Shown: positions 43,040 to 52,715 of the stretch, one piece after another | Layout of the letters: the number at the start of each line of letters is the position of its first letter | Numbering within the stretch: the first letter of the stretch is position 1 | Source of the DNA: Kitasatospora papulosa | Lineage (GTDB): Bacteria > Actinomycetota > Actinomycetes > Streptomycetales > Streptomycetaceae | Reading direction: 5' to 3' | Assembly: GCF_000717245.1 (NCBI RefSeq) | Contig: NZ_JNYQ01000012.1 | Location: 186,001 to 250,000, forward strand | Length of the DNA: 64,000 nucleotides | The notes under the pieces: model-generated | The model's database searches: none | Seen by the model: only the letters and a program-made list of their open reading frames with translations | Told to the model about the DNA's origin: nothing | Translations under genes and position numbers: made by a program

Positions 43040-43729
43040 GTGGCCGAGATATCGGGGATCGTCGTCGACTGGGGCGGTGTCGTCACCCGGTCCTTCGCCG
43101 AGGGCATCGCCGTGTGGGCCGCCGACGAGGGGGTGGACGCCGCGGAGTTCCACGCCGCGCTGGGGCGGCTCCTCGGACCGGCGGCTGTCCCCGGTCCCGT
43201 GGCGCGGCAGTTCCACCTGGTGGAGCGGGGCGAGCTGCCGGTGTCCGAGTTCGAGGGGACGCTTGCCGCTCTGGTCCGGCGTTCCGACGGCTCGCACCCC
43301 GTCACGGAGGGCCTGGTGGAGCGGATGTTCGCGCCGTTCACCGACGAGCCGGCCATGGTCGGCCTGCTGCGTGCCCTGCGCGACGCGGGGCTGAAGGTCG
43401 CCCTGCTGTCCAACTCCTGGGGCCACACCTACGACCGGCGTGGCTGGGAGGGGCTGTTCGACACCGTGGTGATCTCGTGCGAGGTGGGGCTGCGCAAGCC
43501 GGAACCGGAGATCTTCCGGCACACGGCCCGGCTGCTGGACCGTCGGCTCGAGGAATGCGTCATGGTGGACGACCTCGGACGGAACGTCCGTGCCGCCCGG
43601 GAGCTCGGAATGGCCGGTGTCCACCACCGGACGGCGCGGGAGACGGCCCGGGCCCTGATTCCCCTGCTGCCGCCGGCCGGGCGCCAGGCAGTCCTGGACC
43701 ATCTCAGCGCGGCGCCTTCCGGGGCCTGA
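43040..43729 (+). CDS. thnH: HAD-family phosphatase, ThnH homologue
   Basis: 229 residues of HAD subfamily IA. Motif I is VVDWGGVV with nucleophile D10 (the second aspartate is glycine, as in the epoxide-hydrolase-like subgroup), motif II is ALLSNSWG, the lysine lies in GLRKPEPEIF, and motif III is CVMVDDLGRNV. ThnH dephosphorylates 4'-phosphopantetheine in the stepwise trimming of coenzyme A to cysteamine. GGGGAGAGC precedes the GTG at 43040; the open frame before it has no HAD features. The last 26 bases overlap the convergent regulator gene. Confidence 0.87.
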   Translation: MAEISGIVVDWGGVVTRSFAEGIAVWAADEGVDAAEFHAALGRLLGPAAVPGPVARQFHLVERGELPVSEFEGTLAALVRRSDGSHPVTEGLVERMFAPFTDEPAMVGLLRALRDAGLKVALLSNSWGHTYDRRGWEGLFDTVVISCEVGLRKPEPEIFRHTARLLDRRLEECVMVDDLGRNVRAARELGMAGVHHRTARETARALIPLLPPAGRQAVLDHLSAAPSGA

Positions 43730-45086
43730 CCGGAGAGGGTACCGGTCCGGCCGCCCCCTCGGCAGGAGGCATGCCGGCAGCCGGACCGCTCTGGCGCAGG
43801 TGGTTCGCCAGGGCGTCGAGCCGGTGCTCGGCCGGGCCCGTGCACGCCAGCAGCCGACGCGCGGTGGCCGACAGCGAGGTCCCGCGGGCCGTGCTGTGCA
43901 CCAGCGGCAGGCCGCAACTCGCTTCGAGACGGCGGATACGCCGGGTCAGCGCGGGCTGGGTGACCAGCAGTGCCGACGCCGCCTGATTGAGACTGCCGGT
44001 CCGGCCGATCACCCGGAGCAGGTGCAGGTGCTCGGGTTCGAAGCCGCCGCAGCGGCCCGGCGAGGACCAGTGCAACTCGGACAGCAGGACCGGCGGGGGC
44101 ACCGCGCACCCGGCGTCGGCGGGATCGGCGGGAGTCCCGCGGTCCGGGTCCTGCTGAGTGACAGCCGGGACGGAGCCGTGCGCCGTCGTCCGCAGTACGT
44201 ACCGCCGCCGCAGCGAGGCACACAGGTCCTCGGCGAGCGGTTCCGGTATCGCCAGCGGGTCGACCGCGAGCCGTAGCCGTCGGACGAACTTCTGCCGCAG
44301 CGGGCGCAGCACGACACCCCGTGCGGGGCTTCCGCCGAGTGACGAGGGGGACACCAGCGCGATGCCGTAACCACGGCGCACCAGGTCGAGGGCCGCTCCC
44401 TGCGAACGTACGGTGAAACTGACCGACGGGACCGGAGTGAGCCTGGAGAGTGCCCACCCCTGGTCGTCACCGGAGTCGCCCCCCACCACGGCCACCCAGT
44501 CCGCGCCGGTGAGTCCGCGCAGGTCGAGGATCCCCTGCTCGGCGAGGGGGTGTCCGGACGGCAGCGCGATCTGCTGGGGCTCCTCGGCAATGGTCCGGAT
44601 CAGGACGTCGCCGCGACGCGCCATGGGTCTGCGCGCCGTCTCCCACCCGAGGGCCGCGTCGGCGGCGTACCGCTCGAAGCGCTGCCAGATCCGATGGCTG
44701 TCGTCCGGCACGATGTCGAACACCACGTCGGGGAACCGGCCGGCCAGATGTCCGTCGAGGCCGTACGCCCACTCCGACCCCACGGCGAACTCCACCACGG
44801 GCAGCCGACTCGCCGCGCCGGCACCGTGGTGGGTGGTGGCTATCGCGAAGTCGATCGAGGCCAGCAGCCGCCGTCCTACGTGCAGGAGGGCGTGCCCTGC
44901 CTCGGTGGGTTCGGTACCGGTCGCACCACGGCTCACCAGTGCGGTGCGCAGCCGGCGTTCGAGTTTGACGAGGCGACGGCTGGCGGACGACTGGGTCATC
45001 CAGCCGTCCCGCTCGACCGCGTGCAGACTCCCGTGGTCCACCACCGCCTGCAGCAGCACCACGTCCGAACGGCGAAGGTCGAACAT
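43704..45086 (-). CDS. thnI: LysR-type regulator with a second helix-turn-helix, ThnI homologue
   Basis: 460 residues, much longer than a normal LysR (about 300). The N-terminal winged helix (about 1-65, LLQAVVDHGSLHAVERDGWM, SSASRRLVKLERRL) is followed by a substrate-binding domain (about 90-300). A second LysR-type helix-turn-helix lies at about 349-410 (LRVIGRTGSLNQAASALLVT, PALTRRIRRLEASCG). ThnI is the pathway activator in thienamycin producers, and CmmI in the MM 4550 producer. GAGGAGAGCCGG precedes the ATG at 45086. Positioned after the exporter, 110 bases away. Confidence 0.87.
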   Translation of the reverse strand: MFDLRRSDVVLLQAVVDHGSLHAVERDGWMTQSSASRRLVKLERRLRTALVSRGATGTEPTEAGHALLHVGRRLLASIDFAIATTHHGAGAASRLPVVEFAVGSEWAYGLDGHLAGRFPDVVFDIVPDDSHRIWQRFERYAADAALGWETARRPMARRGDVLIRTIAEEPQQIALPSGHPLAEQGILDLRGLTGADWVAVVGGDSGDDQGWALSRLTPVPSVSFTVRSQGAALDLVRRGYGIALVSPSSLGGSPARGVVLRPLRQKFVRRLRLAVDPLAIPEPLAEDLCASLRRRYVLRTTAHGSVPAVTQQDPDRGTPADPADAGCAVPPPVLLSELHWSSPGRCGGFEPEHLHLLRVIGRTGSLNQAASALLVTQPALTRRIRRLEASCGLPLVHSTARGTSLSATARRLLACTGPAEHRLDALANHLRQSGPAAGMPPAEGAAGPVPSPVRPRKAPR

Positions 45087-45196
45087 CCGGCTCTCCTCAC
45101 TGCCACGGCCGGGGCGCGCGCCGTGACGGGGCCTGCCCATCGATTCCGGTGGAACCTGCCCACGGTAGATCGGCGGCACCCCGCGGAACCCGGCCT

Positions 45197-46663
45197 TCAG
45201 GTGGTTGGCCGAATCGGGCGGGAGGTGTGGCCGGGCGGTACCGGAACATCCTGACGGGGCGCCGGTGACCGCGGGAAGGCAACGGCCGCGCCCACCGCGA
45301 CGAGAGCCAGGACGGCCGAACCGGTGAACAGCGCGTGATAGGCGGTGGCCGAGGGGTGCGAGGACGCGCCGCCCGCGACCGCCAGCACCATGGAACTGAC
45401 CTGCACTCCGAAGGCTCCGCCGAGGTTGCGCAGCACGCCGTTCAGGCCGACCGTCACCGCGGTCGCCCCGGTCGGTGACGCCTGCACCAGCAGTTCCGCC
45501 ATGGCCCCGCCCAAGAGGCCGGTGGCCAGGCCGTTCAGGGCCGTGCCGAGAGCCAGGCCCCCGGCTCCGGACGGCAGGACGGCGAACACGACGGCGCCGG
45601 CGGCGAAGAGAGCCGTGCTCGTCCCCATCACCGCGCGGGCGGTCAGCCTCCCCGACTCCCGCAGCCAGCCGGACAGCAGCCCGCCGGACAGCGCGCCGAG
45701 CTGCATGGGCAGCATGACCAGGGTCAGGACGGCACCGCCCGCGCCGAGGCCGTACCCCGTGTCGCGGGGAGCGGCCACCAGAGCGGGGGCGAGCACGCCG
45801 ATCTGGAACATCACCAGCCCGGTCAGCAGGCTGACCAGGTTCAGGCAGAGGAGGGGCCGGCGGGACATGAGGCGCATGTCCAGCACCGGCTCCGGGGACC
45901 TGCGCTCCACCCGGAGCAGGAGGGCACAGCCCGCCGCAGCGGCCGCCAGCAGAGCAGCGCCGGTCACCGAGCCGAGCCCCTCCTGGCCGTAACGGGTCAG
46001 TGCCAGCAGCAGGCAGGTGCTGACGGTACCGAGGAGCAGCAGCCCGGGGATGTCGATGCGGGTGGCGGGCCGGCGCGGCGTCTCGGGCAGCACGGAGGCG
46101 CCCGCCACCAGCAGGACCACCGCGAGGAGCGCGGCCGCCGCGAACAGCCAGCGCACCGCCGGGAGACCGCCGCCGAACATGCCCGCCAGCACGATGCCGA
46201 CCCCGCCCCCGGTTCCGAAGGAGGCGGAGAGCAGCCCCGACGGACCGGACAGCGACCTCTGGGGGAATCCCTCCCGCAGCAGGCCGACGCACAGAGGGAA
46301 GAGGCCGCCGGCCACGCCCTGCACCAGGCGCGCGACGAGCAGCACGGTGAAGGACCCGGTGAGCGCCGACACCACGGATGCCACCGCGACCACGGCCAGG
46401 ACGCAGAGCATCACCGCGCGCCTGCCGTACAGGTCGCCGAACCGGCTCACGACAGGGGTGGCGACACAGCCGACGAGCAGGTGTCCCGTGACCACCCAGG
46501 CGGCCTCCGAGCCGGACACACCGAAGGCTTCCTGGATCTGCGGCAGCAGGGTCGCGACACCGAGCTGGAGCAGTGCGAACAGACCACAGGCCCCGGCGAG
46601 CACGGCCAGCGCCGCGCGGTGGGGCGGGGCGGCGGAACCCGCGGCGCCGGGACCCGCGGTCAC
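45197..46663 (-). CDS. thnJ: MFS multidrug exporter (DHA2, 14 helices), ThnJ homologue
   Basis: 488 residues, about 14 hydrophobic helices. Motif A appears as SRFGDLYGRRAVML, and the antiporter motif region follows as RLVQGVAGGLFPLCVG. It uses the proton gradient to export the carbapenem and so gives some self-protection. Its GTG overlaps the stop of the radical SAM gene upstream (GTGA), so it is co-translated in the biosynthetic operon. Confidence 0.88.
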   Translation of the reverse strand: MTAGPGAAGSAAPPHRAALAVLAGACGLFALLQLGVATLLPQIQEAFGVSGSEAAWVVTGHLLVGCVATPVVSRFGDLYGRRAVMLCVLAVVAVASVVSALTGSFTVLLVARLVQGVAGGLFPLCVGLLREGFPQRSLSGPSGLLSASFGTGGGVGIVLAGMFGGGLPAVRWLFAAAALLAVVLLVAGASVLPETPRRPATRIDIPGLLLLGTVSTCLLLALTRYGQEGLGSVTGAALLAAAAAGCALLLRVERRSPEPVLDMRLMSRRPLLCLNLVSLLTGLVMFQIGVLAPALVAAPRDTGYGLGAGGAVLTLVMLPMQLGALSGGLLSGWLRESGRLTARAVMGTSTALFAAGAVVFAVLPSGAGGLALGTALNGLATGLLGGAMAELLVQASPTGATAVTVGLNGVLRNLGGAFGVQVSSMVLAVAGGASSHPSATAYHALFTGSAVLALVAVGAAVAFPRSPAPRQDVPVPPGHTSRPIRPTT

Positions 46664-48702
46664 AGCTGCTCGCTGAACGCGGGTTCCGCCAGGGGAGTCA
46701 CCTCGGCAGACTCGATACGGTGCCGGTAGTGGCCGATCCGCGAGACCGGATAACTCGGCCCGATCGCCGCAAGAGCGAACGCCTTCAGGTCACCCGGAGC
46801 CGGGCGGAAGCGGCCGTTCGCACCGAACTGCTGATCCGTGTACTCCACCCGTACCCGCTGTGTGCGCAGCGGGCCGCCGCCGAAGTAGCCGGGCCAGTCG
46901 TGGTCGTACTCGGCGGTCTTGCCGTGCTGCGCGTCGTAGTCCGGGCGCAGCATGACGTCACGCTGGAAGCGCAGGACGTCGCGCAGCCGCGCGTCCTGGT
47001 CGGGGTCGAGTCCCAGGGTGCGGAGGTAGTCGACCAGTTCGTCGTGGAAACGGTCGAACTCCGTGGCCACCCGCAGCCAACCCCAGTTGTCGATCGTCCA
47101 GCCCCGTCGTCTGCCGTAGGGGGCGAGATGGGTGGCCAGGTCGGGCTGGCTGGCGACCAGGTTGGCCAACGGCAGGGTCGGGATGTCGATGTAGTCCTGG
47201 TACAGGCTGCGCATGCGCAGGTAGAGGGAGCCGATGAAGCTCGTGGGCCTGTCCGTGAAGTGGTTCTGCAGCCCCTCGTAGAAGGCCGTGTAGCCGATCC
47301 CGTGCTCCTGGCGGAGGTAGACCGACAGGTAGCGGGTGTAACAGCCGTTGTGCAGGAACTGCACCGCCTGCACGAAGGCGAAGGACTCGACCCATTCGTC
47401 GCGGGGCATGGCGCTGGTCTCCATCACCATGTCCATCGTCTCGGCCTCGTCGTCCGGGGTGCCGGGACGTTCGACGTAGAGGCGTTTGGGGACCGTACGA
47501 AGGCCGTAGCCGGCGATCTTCTCCGGGGTGTTGATCGGCGCGTTGGGCAGGATGCCGAATTCGTAGACCCGGATGTCCTCGTGGTTGCCGGCCTCCAGCA
47601 GGGAGCCGATGCCTTCGCGGAAGGTGCGGGCGGTCTCCAGGGGAAGCCCCAGGATCAGCTCGGTGTAGGTGTGGATGTTCTCGACGGCGTACCGCTGCTG
47701 CAGCTTGCGGTAGTTGTCGAGGCCGATGTTCTTGCGGTCGATCGCCTCCAGGACGTCCATGTCGGTGCTCTGCATGGACAGCGTGGTCCCCATCAGCAGA
47801 TCGGCGTCGTGCCAGGCCTTGCTGATGTCGAAGACCCGGTCGTTGGAGTTCTTGGCGAAGTTGACCCGGATCTGTTTCGGCGACCCCGCCTCCGTACGTG
47901 CCTCCGCCAGCGCGTGCGCGATCTCCAGGTCGCGCGGCATGATGCCGAAGTTGGCGTCGCAGATGAACAGGTCCTCCACGTCGTTGCGGGCGAACCACTC
48001 GATCTCGTGCTGGACGCGCTCCTCCTCGAACATCCGAAGAGCGCTCATCGTCGCCGACCCCCAGTCGCAGAACGCGCAGGAGTACGGGCAGCCACGATTG
48101 GTCTCCCACAGCGCGTAGAAACGCAGCCCGCGCTCCCGGCAGGTCTTCACGGCCCCGTCCATCACCCCGTTCAGGTAGGGACTGGGGGTCTCGATACGCC
48201 GTGGCAGCCGCTTGGCGGGCGGGCCGGCGACCGGGGTGTTCCGCTCGTTCACCGTGACACCGGGCACGCCGGTGTAGACGGGAGCGTCCTGGAGCCGCGC
48301 GGACAGCAGCTCCCGGAAGGCCACCTCTCCTTCGCCGTGGGCCAGTACGTCGACGTAGGGGTGCTGCGTGAAGAAGTCGCCCACCCGGTCGGGCACGTGC
48401 GGCCCGCCGGCCACCACGAGCATGTCCGGATAGCGCTCCTTGAGGATCTTCGCCACCTTCATCTGGCGGCGGAAGTTCCACACGTAGCAGGACAGGGCGA
48501 GGACGTCCGGCTCTGTGATGCCGTCCGCCATCTCCTGCACGGGGGCGACGAGGAACAGCGGCTCCTGGAAGTCGTAGGACGCCGCGATGCGCTCGTCCTG
48601 TTCCGCGTACGTGCGCAGCAGGCCGGCGACCAGAGGGAGGAAGGGCACCGCGTTGAGGCCGATGAAGTACACCTTGCGGCGGCGGGAGGATTCGGTGGAC
48701 AT
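46660..48702 (-). CDS. thnK: Cobalamin-dependent radical SAM methylase, ThnK homologue
   Basis: About 680 residues. N-terminal B12-binding-like domain (about 10-150, VLALSCYVWNFRRQMKVAKI, VVAGGPHVPDRVGDFF), then the radical SAM domain with the [4Fe-4S] cysteines C205, C209 and C212 in RGCPYSCAFCDWG, and a long C-terminal domain. ThnK adds two methyl groups in turn at C6 to build the ethyl side chain, using methylcobalamin and SAM. I start at the ATG at 48702. The gene follows thnL after 87 bases and is coupled to the exporter. Confidence 0.9.
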   Translation of the reverse strand: MSTESSRRRKVYFIGLNAVPFLPLVAGLLRTYAEQDERIAASYDFQEPLFLVAPVQEMADGITEPDVLALSCYVWNFRRQMKVAKILKERYPDMLVVAGGPHVPDRVGDFFTQHPYVDVLAHGEGEVAFRELLSARLQDAPVYTGVPGVTVNERNTPVAGPPAKRLPRRIETPSPYLNGVMDGAVKTCRERGLRFYALWETNRGCPYSCAFCDWGSATMSALRMFEEERVQHEIEWFARNDVEDLFICDANFGIMPRDLEIAHALAEARTEAGSPKQIRVNFAKNSNDRVFDISKAWHDADLLMGTTLSMQSTDMDVLEAIDRKNIGLDNYRKLQQRYAVENIHTYTELILGLPLETARTFREGIGSLLEAGNHEDIRVYEFGILPNAPINTPEKIAGYGLRTVPKRLYVERPGTPDDEAETMDMVMETSAMPRDEWVESFAFVQAVQFLHNGCYTRYLSVYLRQEHGIGYTAFYEGLQNHFTDRPTSFIGSLYLRMRSLYQDYIDIPTLPLANLVASQPDLATHLAPYGRRRGWTIDNWGWLRVATEFDRFHDELVDYLRTLGLDPDQDARLRDVLRFQRDVMLRPDYDAQHGKTAEYDHDWPGYFGGGPLRTQRVRVEYTDQQFGANGRFRPAPGDLKAFALAAIGPSYPVSRIGHYRHRIESAEVTPLAEPAFSEQL

Positions 48703-48789
48703 GCTCGGGTCACGGCTCCTCGGGGTCGGATCTGCTCGGCTGCGGTACGGCACCGGCGTGCCGGGGTCGGTCGGGGGAGGAGAGCGGTG

Positions 48790-50193
48790 TCATCCGGTGC
48801 TCGGGACACGCTCCGGCTCCCGGTCGCGGCCCGGTCCGGCGGCGAGGCGGATGCCGCTGAGCATCTCGTCGAAGGCGCTGTTGTCGGAGTAGTAGAAGAC
48901 GGACGGATCCTGGCCGGAGGCCACCCCCGGGGCGGGGCGGGCGCTCGCTCCCGCCAGCAGGTCGGCCAGCCGGTGGTAGAAGTCCTCCAGCGGCAGCTTC
49001 GTCGGGAACAGCGAGTGGTAGCAGTCGAAGAGTTCGGGGTCGTCGCTGATGTGCTGGTCCCGGCTCTCGTCGTAGAGGTCCGTGCCCGGAAGCGGGGTCA
49101 GCACGGAGAAGCTCGGCATGTCGACCTGCAGCTCCTCGATCGTCCTGCCCAGCCGTGCGAAGTCCTCGCCGACCCAGTTGGGCTGGACGATGAAATTCGC
49201 CCGCACCTTCACCTGGTTGGTGTGGAAGAGGTCGAGGGCCCGCCGGGTCTGGTCGGCGTCGGTCCCCTTGCGGTAGCCGGACAGTTCGTCGTCGGTCATC
49301 GACTCGGCCCCGACCAGTACCGAGTCCAGGCCGATCTCGGCCCAGCGGGCGATGACGTCGGGCCGGCGCAACGCGGTGTCGGTGCGGATGTACATGTGGA
49401 ACCGCTTGCGGAAGCCGGCCTTGTCGATGGCGTCGGCGAGTTCCAGCATGCGCGCCGGCTGGATGAACGCCTCGTCGTCCACCACGTAGAGGTTCTGGCC
49501 CTCGATGTCGTCGATCTCGGCGAGGACCCGGTCGATGTCCTTGACCAGATAGCGCCTGTCCGTCATCCGCCACAGCGAACAGAACTTGCAGGTGTACGGA
49601 CAACCCGCGGTGAACCGGATCAGGGACACCGGCCGGTAGATCGAGTGGAAGTAGTCCTGCCGGTGGTGCGCGAGCAGCGAACGGTCCGGCATCGGCAGAT
49701 CGTTGAGGGCCGCGGGGCGCGGCCGCCGGTCGCGCTCCAGGCCGGTGCGGGAGTCGTACGGCGCGAGCCCCACCCCCGTCTGCGGGGTGCGGCCCGCCTC
49801 CAGGTCGGCGGCCAGCCGGTTCAGCGGCGCGCCGCCCTCGCCCGCCACCACCCAGTCGGCGGCGAAACCGTCGAGCCACTCCGCCGAGACCGTCGGGTGG
49901 TGTCCGCCGAGCACGATCGGCACGTCCGGCCACAGGCGGCGGGCCTCACGGCTCACCTCACGGGACACCCGGACGCTGGTGGTGTAGGGGATGGCCACGC
50001 CCACCAGGTCCGGCGGTTCGTGCGTCGCCGCGTAGTCCGCCAGCGGCGCGTCCAGGCGCAGGTCGTGGATCGTCACGTCGTGATGCCCGCGCAGTGCGCC
50101 GCCGAGGTATTCGAGCGGCAACGGTTCGCAACAGCTCAGCCGGTCACTGAGCAGAGCGCGTTCGTTGCGGGGCCATATCAGCAGAACCCTCAT
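48790..50193 (-). CDS. thnL: Cobalamin-type radical SAM protein, ThnL homologue
   Basis: 467 residues. B12-binding-like N-terminus (VLLIWPRNERALLSDRLSC, VLGGHHPTVSAEWLDGFAA) and radical SAM cysteines C198, C202 and C205 in AGCPYTCKFCSLW. ThnL is required for thienamycin production; attachment of the pantetheinyl thioether at C2 has been proposed, but I treat the reaction as unsettled. Its ATG overlaps the stop of the beta-lactam synthetase gene (ATGA). Confidence 0.87.
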   Translation of the reverse strand: MRVLLIWPRNERALLSDRLSCCEPLPLEYLGGALRGHHDVTIHDLRLDAPLADYAATHEPPDLVGVAIPYTTSVRVSREVSREARRLWPDVPIVLGGHHPTVSAEWLDGFAADWVVAGEGGAPLNRLAADLEAGRTPQTGVGLAPYDSRTGLERDRRPRPAALNDLPMPDRSLLAHHRQDYFHSIYRPVSLIRFTAGCPYTCKFCSLWRMTDRRYLVKDIDRVLAEIDDIEGQNLYVVDDEAFIQPARMLELADAIDKAGFRKRFHMYIRTDTALRRPDVIARWAEIGLDSVLVGAESMTDDELSGYRKGTDADQTRRALDLFHTNQVKVRANFIVQPNWVGEDFARLGRTIEELQVDMPSFSVLTPLPGTDLYDESRDQHISDDPELFDCYHSLFPTKLPLEDFYHRLADLLAGASARPAPGVASGQDPSVFYYSDNSAFDEMLSGIRLAAGPGRDREPERVPSTG

Positions 50194-51569
50194 CCCATGC
50201 CTCCCAGACGTCGGTCCTGGCCCGCCTCGCCCGGGCCGGTCCCGGGCCCTCCGCTCCGGAAGACCTCGGTGGCGATCTCGTACAGCCGCCCGGCCTGGAC
50301 GGAGGGGTCGTCGCTGCCCAGAGCGGCGGCGAACATGTGGCTCATCGCGGTGCCTTCGTGGATGCCGCGCTTGGGGCGCCAGGCGACCTCGGCCGGCAGG
50401 ACGTCGGCGGCGGCGCTGCGCAGCACCCACTTCGCCTCCCCGTCCCGGACCTTGAGCCGGCCGCGGATGTCCAGGGCGGCGGCCATCACCTCGCGTGTCC
50501 AGTACGGATGGCGTACGGCGGTGTGGCGGGCGTCGGCGAACGCGGGGTGGAACTCGTTGCTCCGACCGGTCGCCCTGGTCTGCGCGACGACGGCGCCCTC
50601 GACGGCGTCCTCGCCTCCGGTGCCGCCGAGTCCCGCGAACAGCAGGTCCGCTCCGTACCCGGACAGCAGCACCTGGGAGCGGTCGGTGGCGATGTGGCCC
50701 TGCAGGAAGCACGCGGGCGCGGCGATCTGCAGGGTGAGCAAGTCCCAGGTCTCCAGTGCGCGGATCATGCCGGGCAGCATCCCGGCGAGCTGCTCCGGAC
50801 CGAACTGCACCTCCTCGTGCTTGGTGCCCAGCCGGTCCGCCAGCCAGGCCGCCTGGGCGAACTCGTCGCCGTACGGCGTGCCCACGGTGTACGTGCGCAC
50901 CGCCGACGAGCCCGCCTCCAGCACCGCCAGCGCCGCGACCGTGGAGGAGTCCACACCGCCGCTGAGCGAGACGGCGATCTCGTCCGCACCCGCGGCCAGC
51001 CGTGCGACGGACGCGCCCAGCACCGTCCGGACGGTGCGCACCGCCTGGTCCGCGTCCGTCACCGTCGCGAGATCGGGCAGGTGCGCGACTCGGTGCACCG
51101 ACACGGGGTCCTCGCCGTAGGCGTCCACGACCAGGGTCACCGCGCTGTTGGCGGGGACGGGCGTGACCCCGGCGAAGCGGCCGCCGGGCAGCAGCGACCG
51201 TTCGGCGTCACCCAGGACCACCGGGCGGCCGAGGCGCGGGAGCAGGGCACCGGCCGACGTGCCGACCAGCAGCGTCCTGCCGGCACGCGCCCAGTGCAGC
51301 GGGCAGGTCGCCCCGACGTCGCTCCACAGGGTGGCCCGGCCCTCGCGGACCAGGACGGCGCAGTAGCGGCTGTGGGCACGCTCGGTCCAGGCGGCCAGGT
51401 CGGCGAGTGACGCGTGCTGAGGCGGGTCCTCCCCGGTCAGCCGGTCGCCCTGGACCACGAGGACGTCCGTGCCGTCGCGCCGCACCAGGACGTCCATCGC
51501 CCGGCCCTCGCCGAGGAGCCCGACGTCTATGCTGCCGTCCGGACCGCTGGACAGTATGAATCCGGCCAT
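50190..51569 (-). CDS. thnM: Beta-lactam synthetase (asparagine-synthetase family), ThnM homologue
   Basis: 459 residues. It has the two-domain asparagine synthetase B layout but starts MAGFIL rather than with an N-terminal catalytic cysteine, so it lacks glutaminase activity, as beta-lactam synthetases do. The PP-loop is SGGVDS at 203-208; the late catalytic lysine lies in RPKRGIHEGTAMS. It adenylates carboxymethylproline and closes the four-membered ring to give a carbapenam, like CarA. One base separates it from the upstream ligase gene. Confidence 0.92.
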   Translation of the reverse strand: MAGFILSSGPDGSIDVGLLGEGRAMDVLVRRDGTDVLVVQGDRLTGEDPPQHASLADLAAWTERAHSRYCAVLVREGRATLWSDVGATCPLHWARAGRTLLVGTSAGALLPRLGRPVVLGDAERSLLPGGRFAGVTPVPANSAVTLVVDAYGEDPVSVHRVAHLPDLATVTDADQAVRTVRTVLGASVARLAAGADEIAVSLSGGVDSSTVAALAVLEAGSSAVRTYTVGTPYGDEFAQAAWLADRLGTKHEEVQFGPEQLAGMLPGMIRALETWDLLTLQIAAPACFLQGHIATDRSQVLLSGYGADLLFAGLGGTGGEDAVEGAVVAQTRATGRSNEFHPAFADARHTAVRHPYWTREVMAAALDIRGRLKVRDGEAKWVLRSAAADVLPAEVAWRPKRGIHEGTAMSHMFAAALGSDDPSVQAGRLYEIATEVFRSGGPGTGPGEAGQDRRLGGMG

Positions 51570-51570
51570 G

Positions 51571-52680
51571 TCAGTAGACCCCCTCGACGCGGCGTCCCTC
51601 GGTGAACTCGGGGCTGTACGGATCTCCCACCCACGGCCATGGATAGCGTTCGGCCGCGACCCCGTAGGGACGGACCCGCCGCGCCCGGTCCCGCTCCCAG
51701 AAACCGGGCAGCAGGGCGTCGTCCGTCAGCCGCCAGACCCGCACCCGGCCCTCCTCACCGAAGGGCACGTCGTCGCCCTGTCCGTCGACGACGTCCAGGG
51801 AGACGTGCGGCTGGCACGGCACGTACACCACACGGTGCTCGTCCTCCGCCTCGAAGGGCTTCTGCCAGCTGATGCCGGTGGTCGACGTGCCGTACATGCC
51901 GACCACCGGGACACCCGGGAAGAAGTCCTCCCGCAGCTGGCGGTGCGTCTCGGGATCCAGGGTGGTCCCGGCGTGGACGATCGCCTCCACCCCGGCCAGC
52001 GCCTCGGTGCCGAGCCGTTCCGGCAGCATCTCCAGCAGCCGGGAGGTGCAGAACAGGACGCCGATGTCCTGGGACCGGGCCACTTCCGCGATCTGGGCCC
52101 AGATGTGATCCACGTAGCGGTCGTAGGCGGCGGTCATGCCCTCCTCGCCGAAGATCTTCACGATCCGCGGGTCGAGGTCGATGGAGAAGCACATCCCGCC
52201 GCGGCGCTCCGCGAAGGCGACCACCAGCCTGCCCGTCGTGTGCGGGCCCATCGGCCCCACGAACAGCCAGTTCTTCCCGCGCGGGACACCGTGCAGGTCC
52301 AGGAACTCGTCCGAGAAGGCGAGGATGTCGTCCCAGTAGCGGCTGCCCCAGGTGCCGTGCTTGGCCGGCCCCGTGGTCCCGCCGGTCTGCGCCGCCCACA
52401 GCGTGCCGCCCTCGGCGAGCACCGAGCGCGGCACGAAGTTCTCCAGCGGGGTCCGGCGCGCGGCCTCCTCGAAGTGCATCTGGTCGGAGCCGTCGAGCAG
52501 CCCGATCAGGGCGACGGCGTCGGCGAGACCGTGCACCTTCCCGAGAGCGTCGGTGCCCTGCCGCCTGTCCCGCTCCAGCCAGTACGGCGTGCCGTGCTGC
52601 GGATCGAAGTGCAGGCGGACGAGGCGGCGTACGTCCTCGTCGGTGATCGGACGGAGCCTCGACTCGCTCGGACATCGCAT
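51571..52680 (-). CDS. thnN: AMP-forming carboxylate ligase, ThnN homologue
   Basis: 369 residues of the phenylacetate-CoA-ligase-like adenylation fold. The ATP loop is QTGGTTGPAKHGTWG, then MGPHTTGRLVVAFAERRGG and the adenine motif MYGTSTTGISWQ. ThnN is thought to activate an acid for the neighbouring reductase ThnO; supply of glutamate semialdehyde (the pyrroline precursor) has been suggested but not proven. GGAGAGGG precedes the ATG at 52680. Confidence 0.85.
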   Translation of the reverse strand: MRCPSESRLRPITDEDVRRLVRLHFDPQHGTPYWLERDRRQGTDALGKVHGLADAVALIGLLDGSDQMHFEEAARRTPLENFVPRSVLAEGGTLWAAQTGGTTGPAKHGTWGSRYWDDILAFSDEFLDLHGVPRGKNWLFVGPMGPHTTGRLVVAFAERRGGMCFSIDLDPRIVKIFGEEGMTAAYDRYVDHIWAQIAEVARSQDIGVLFCTSRLLEMLPERLGTEALAGVEAIVHAGTTLDPETHRQLREDFFPGVPVVGMYGTSTTGISWQKPFEAEDEHRVVYVPCQPHVSLDVVDGQGDDVPFGEEGRVRVWRLTDDALLPGFWERDRARRVRPYGVAAERYPWPWVGDPYSPEFTEGRRVEGVY

Positions 52681-52715
52681 GACGGGTCCCTCTCCTTCGT
52701 TGCCGTGCGGGCGGG

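Noticed and set aside
45086..45197. Operon join of regulator to exporter
   Set aside because: The 110-base gap and a full ribosome site before the LysR gene leave it undecided; not claimed as one transcript.
46573..51120. 1,515-codon plus-strand frame opposite thnK-thnM
   Set aside because: High third-position GC keeps the antisense frame open; its composition follows the complement of three clear genes.
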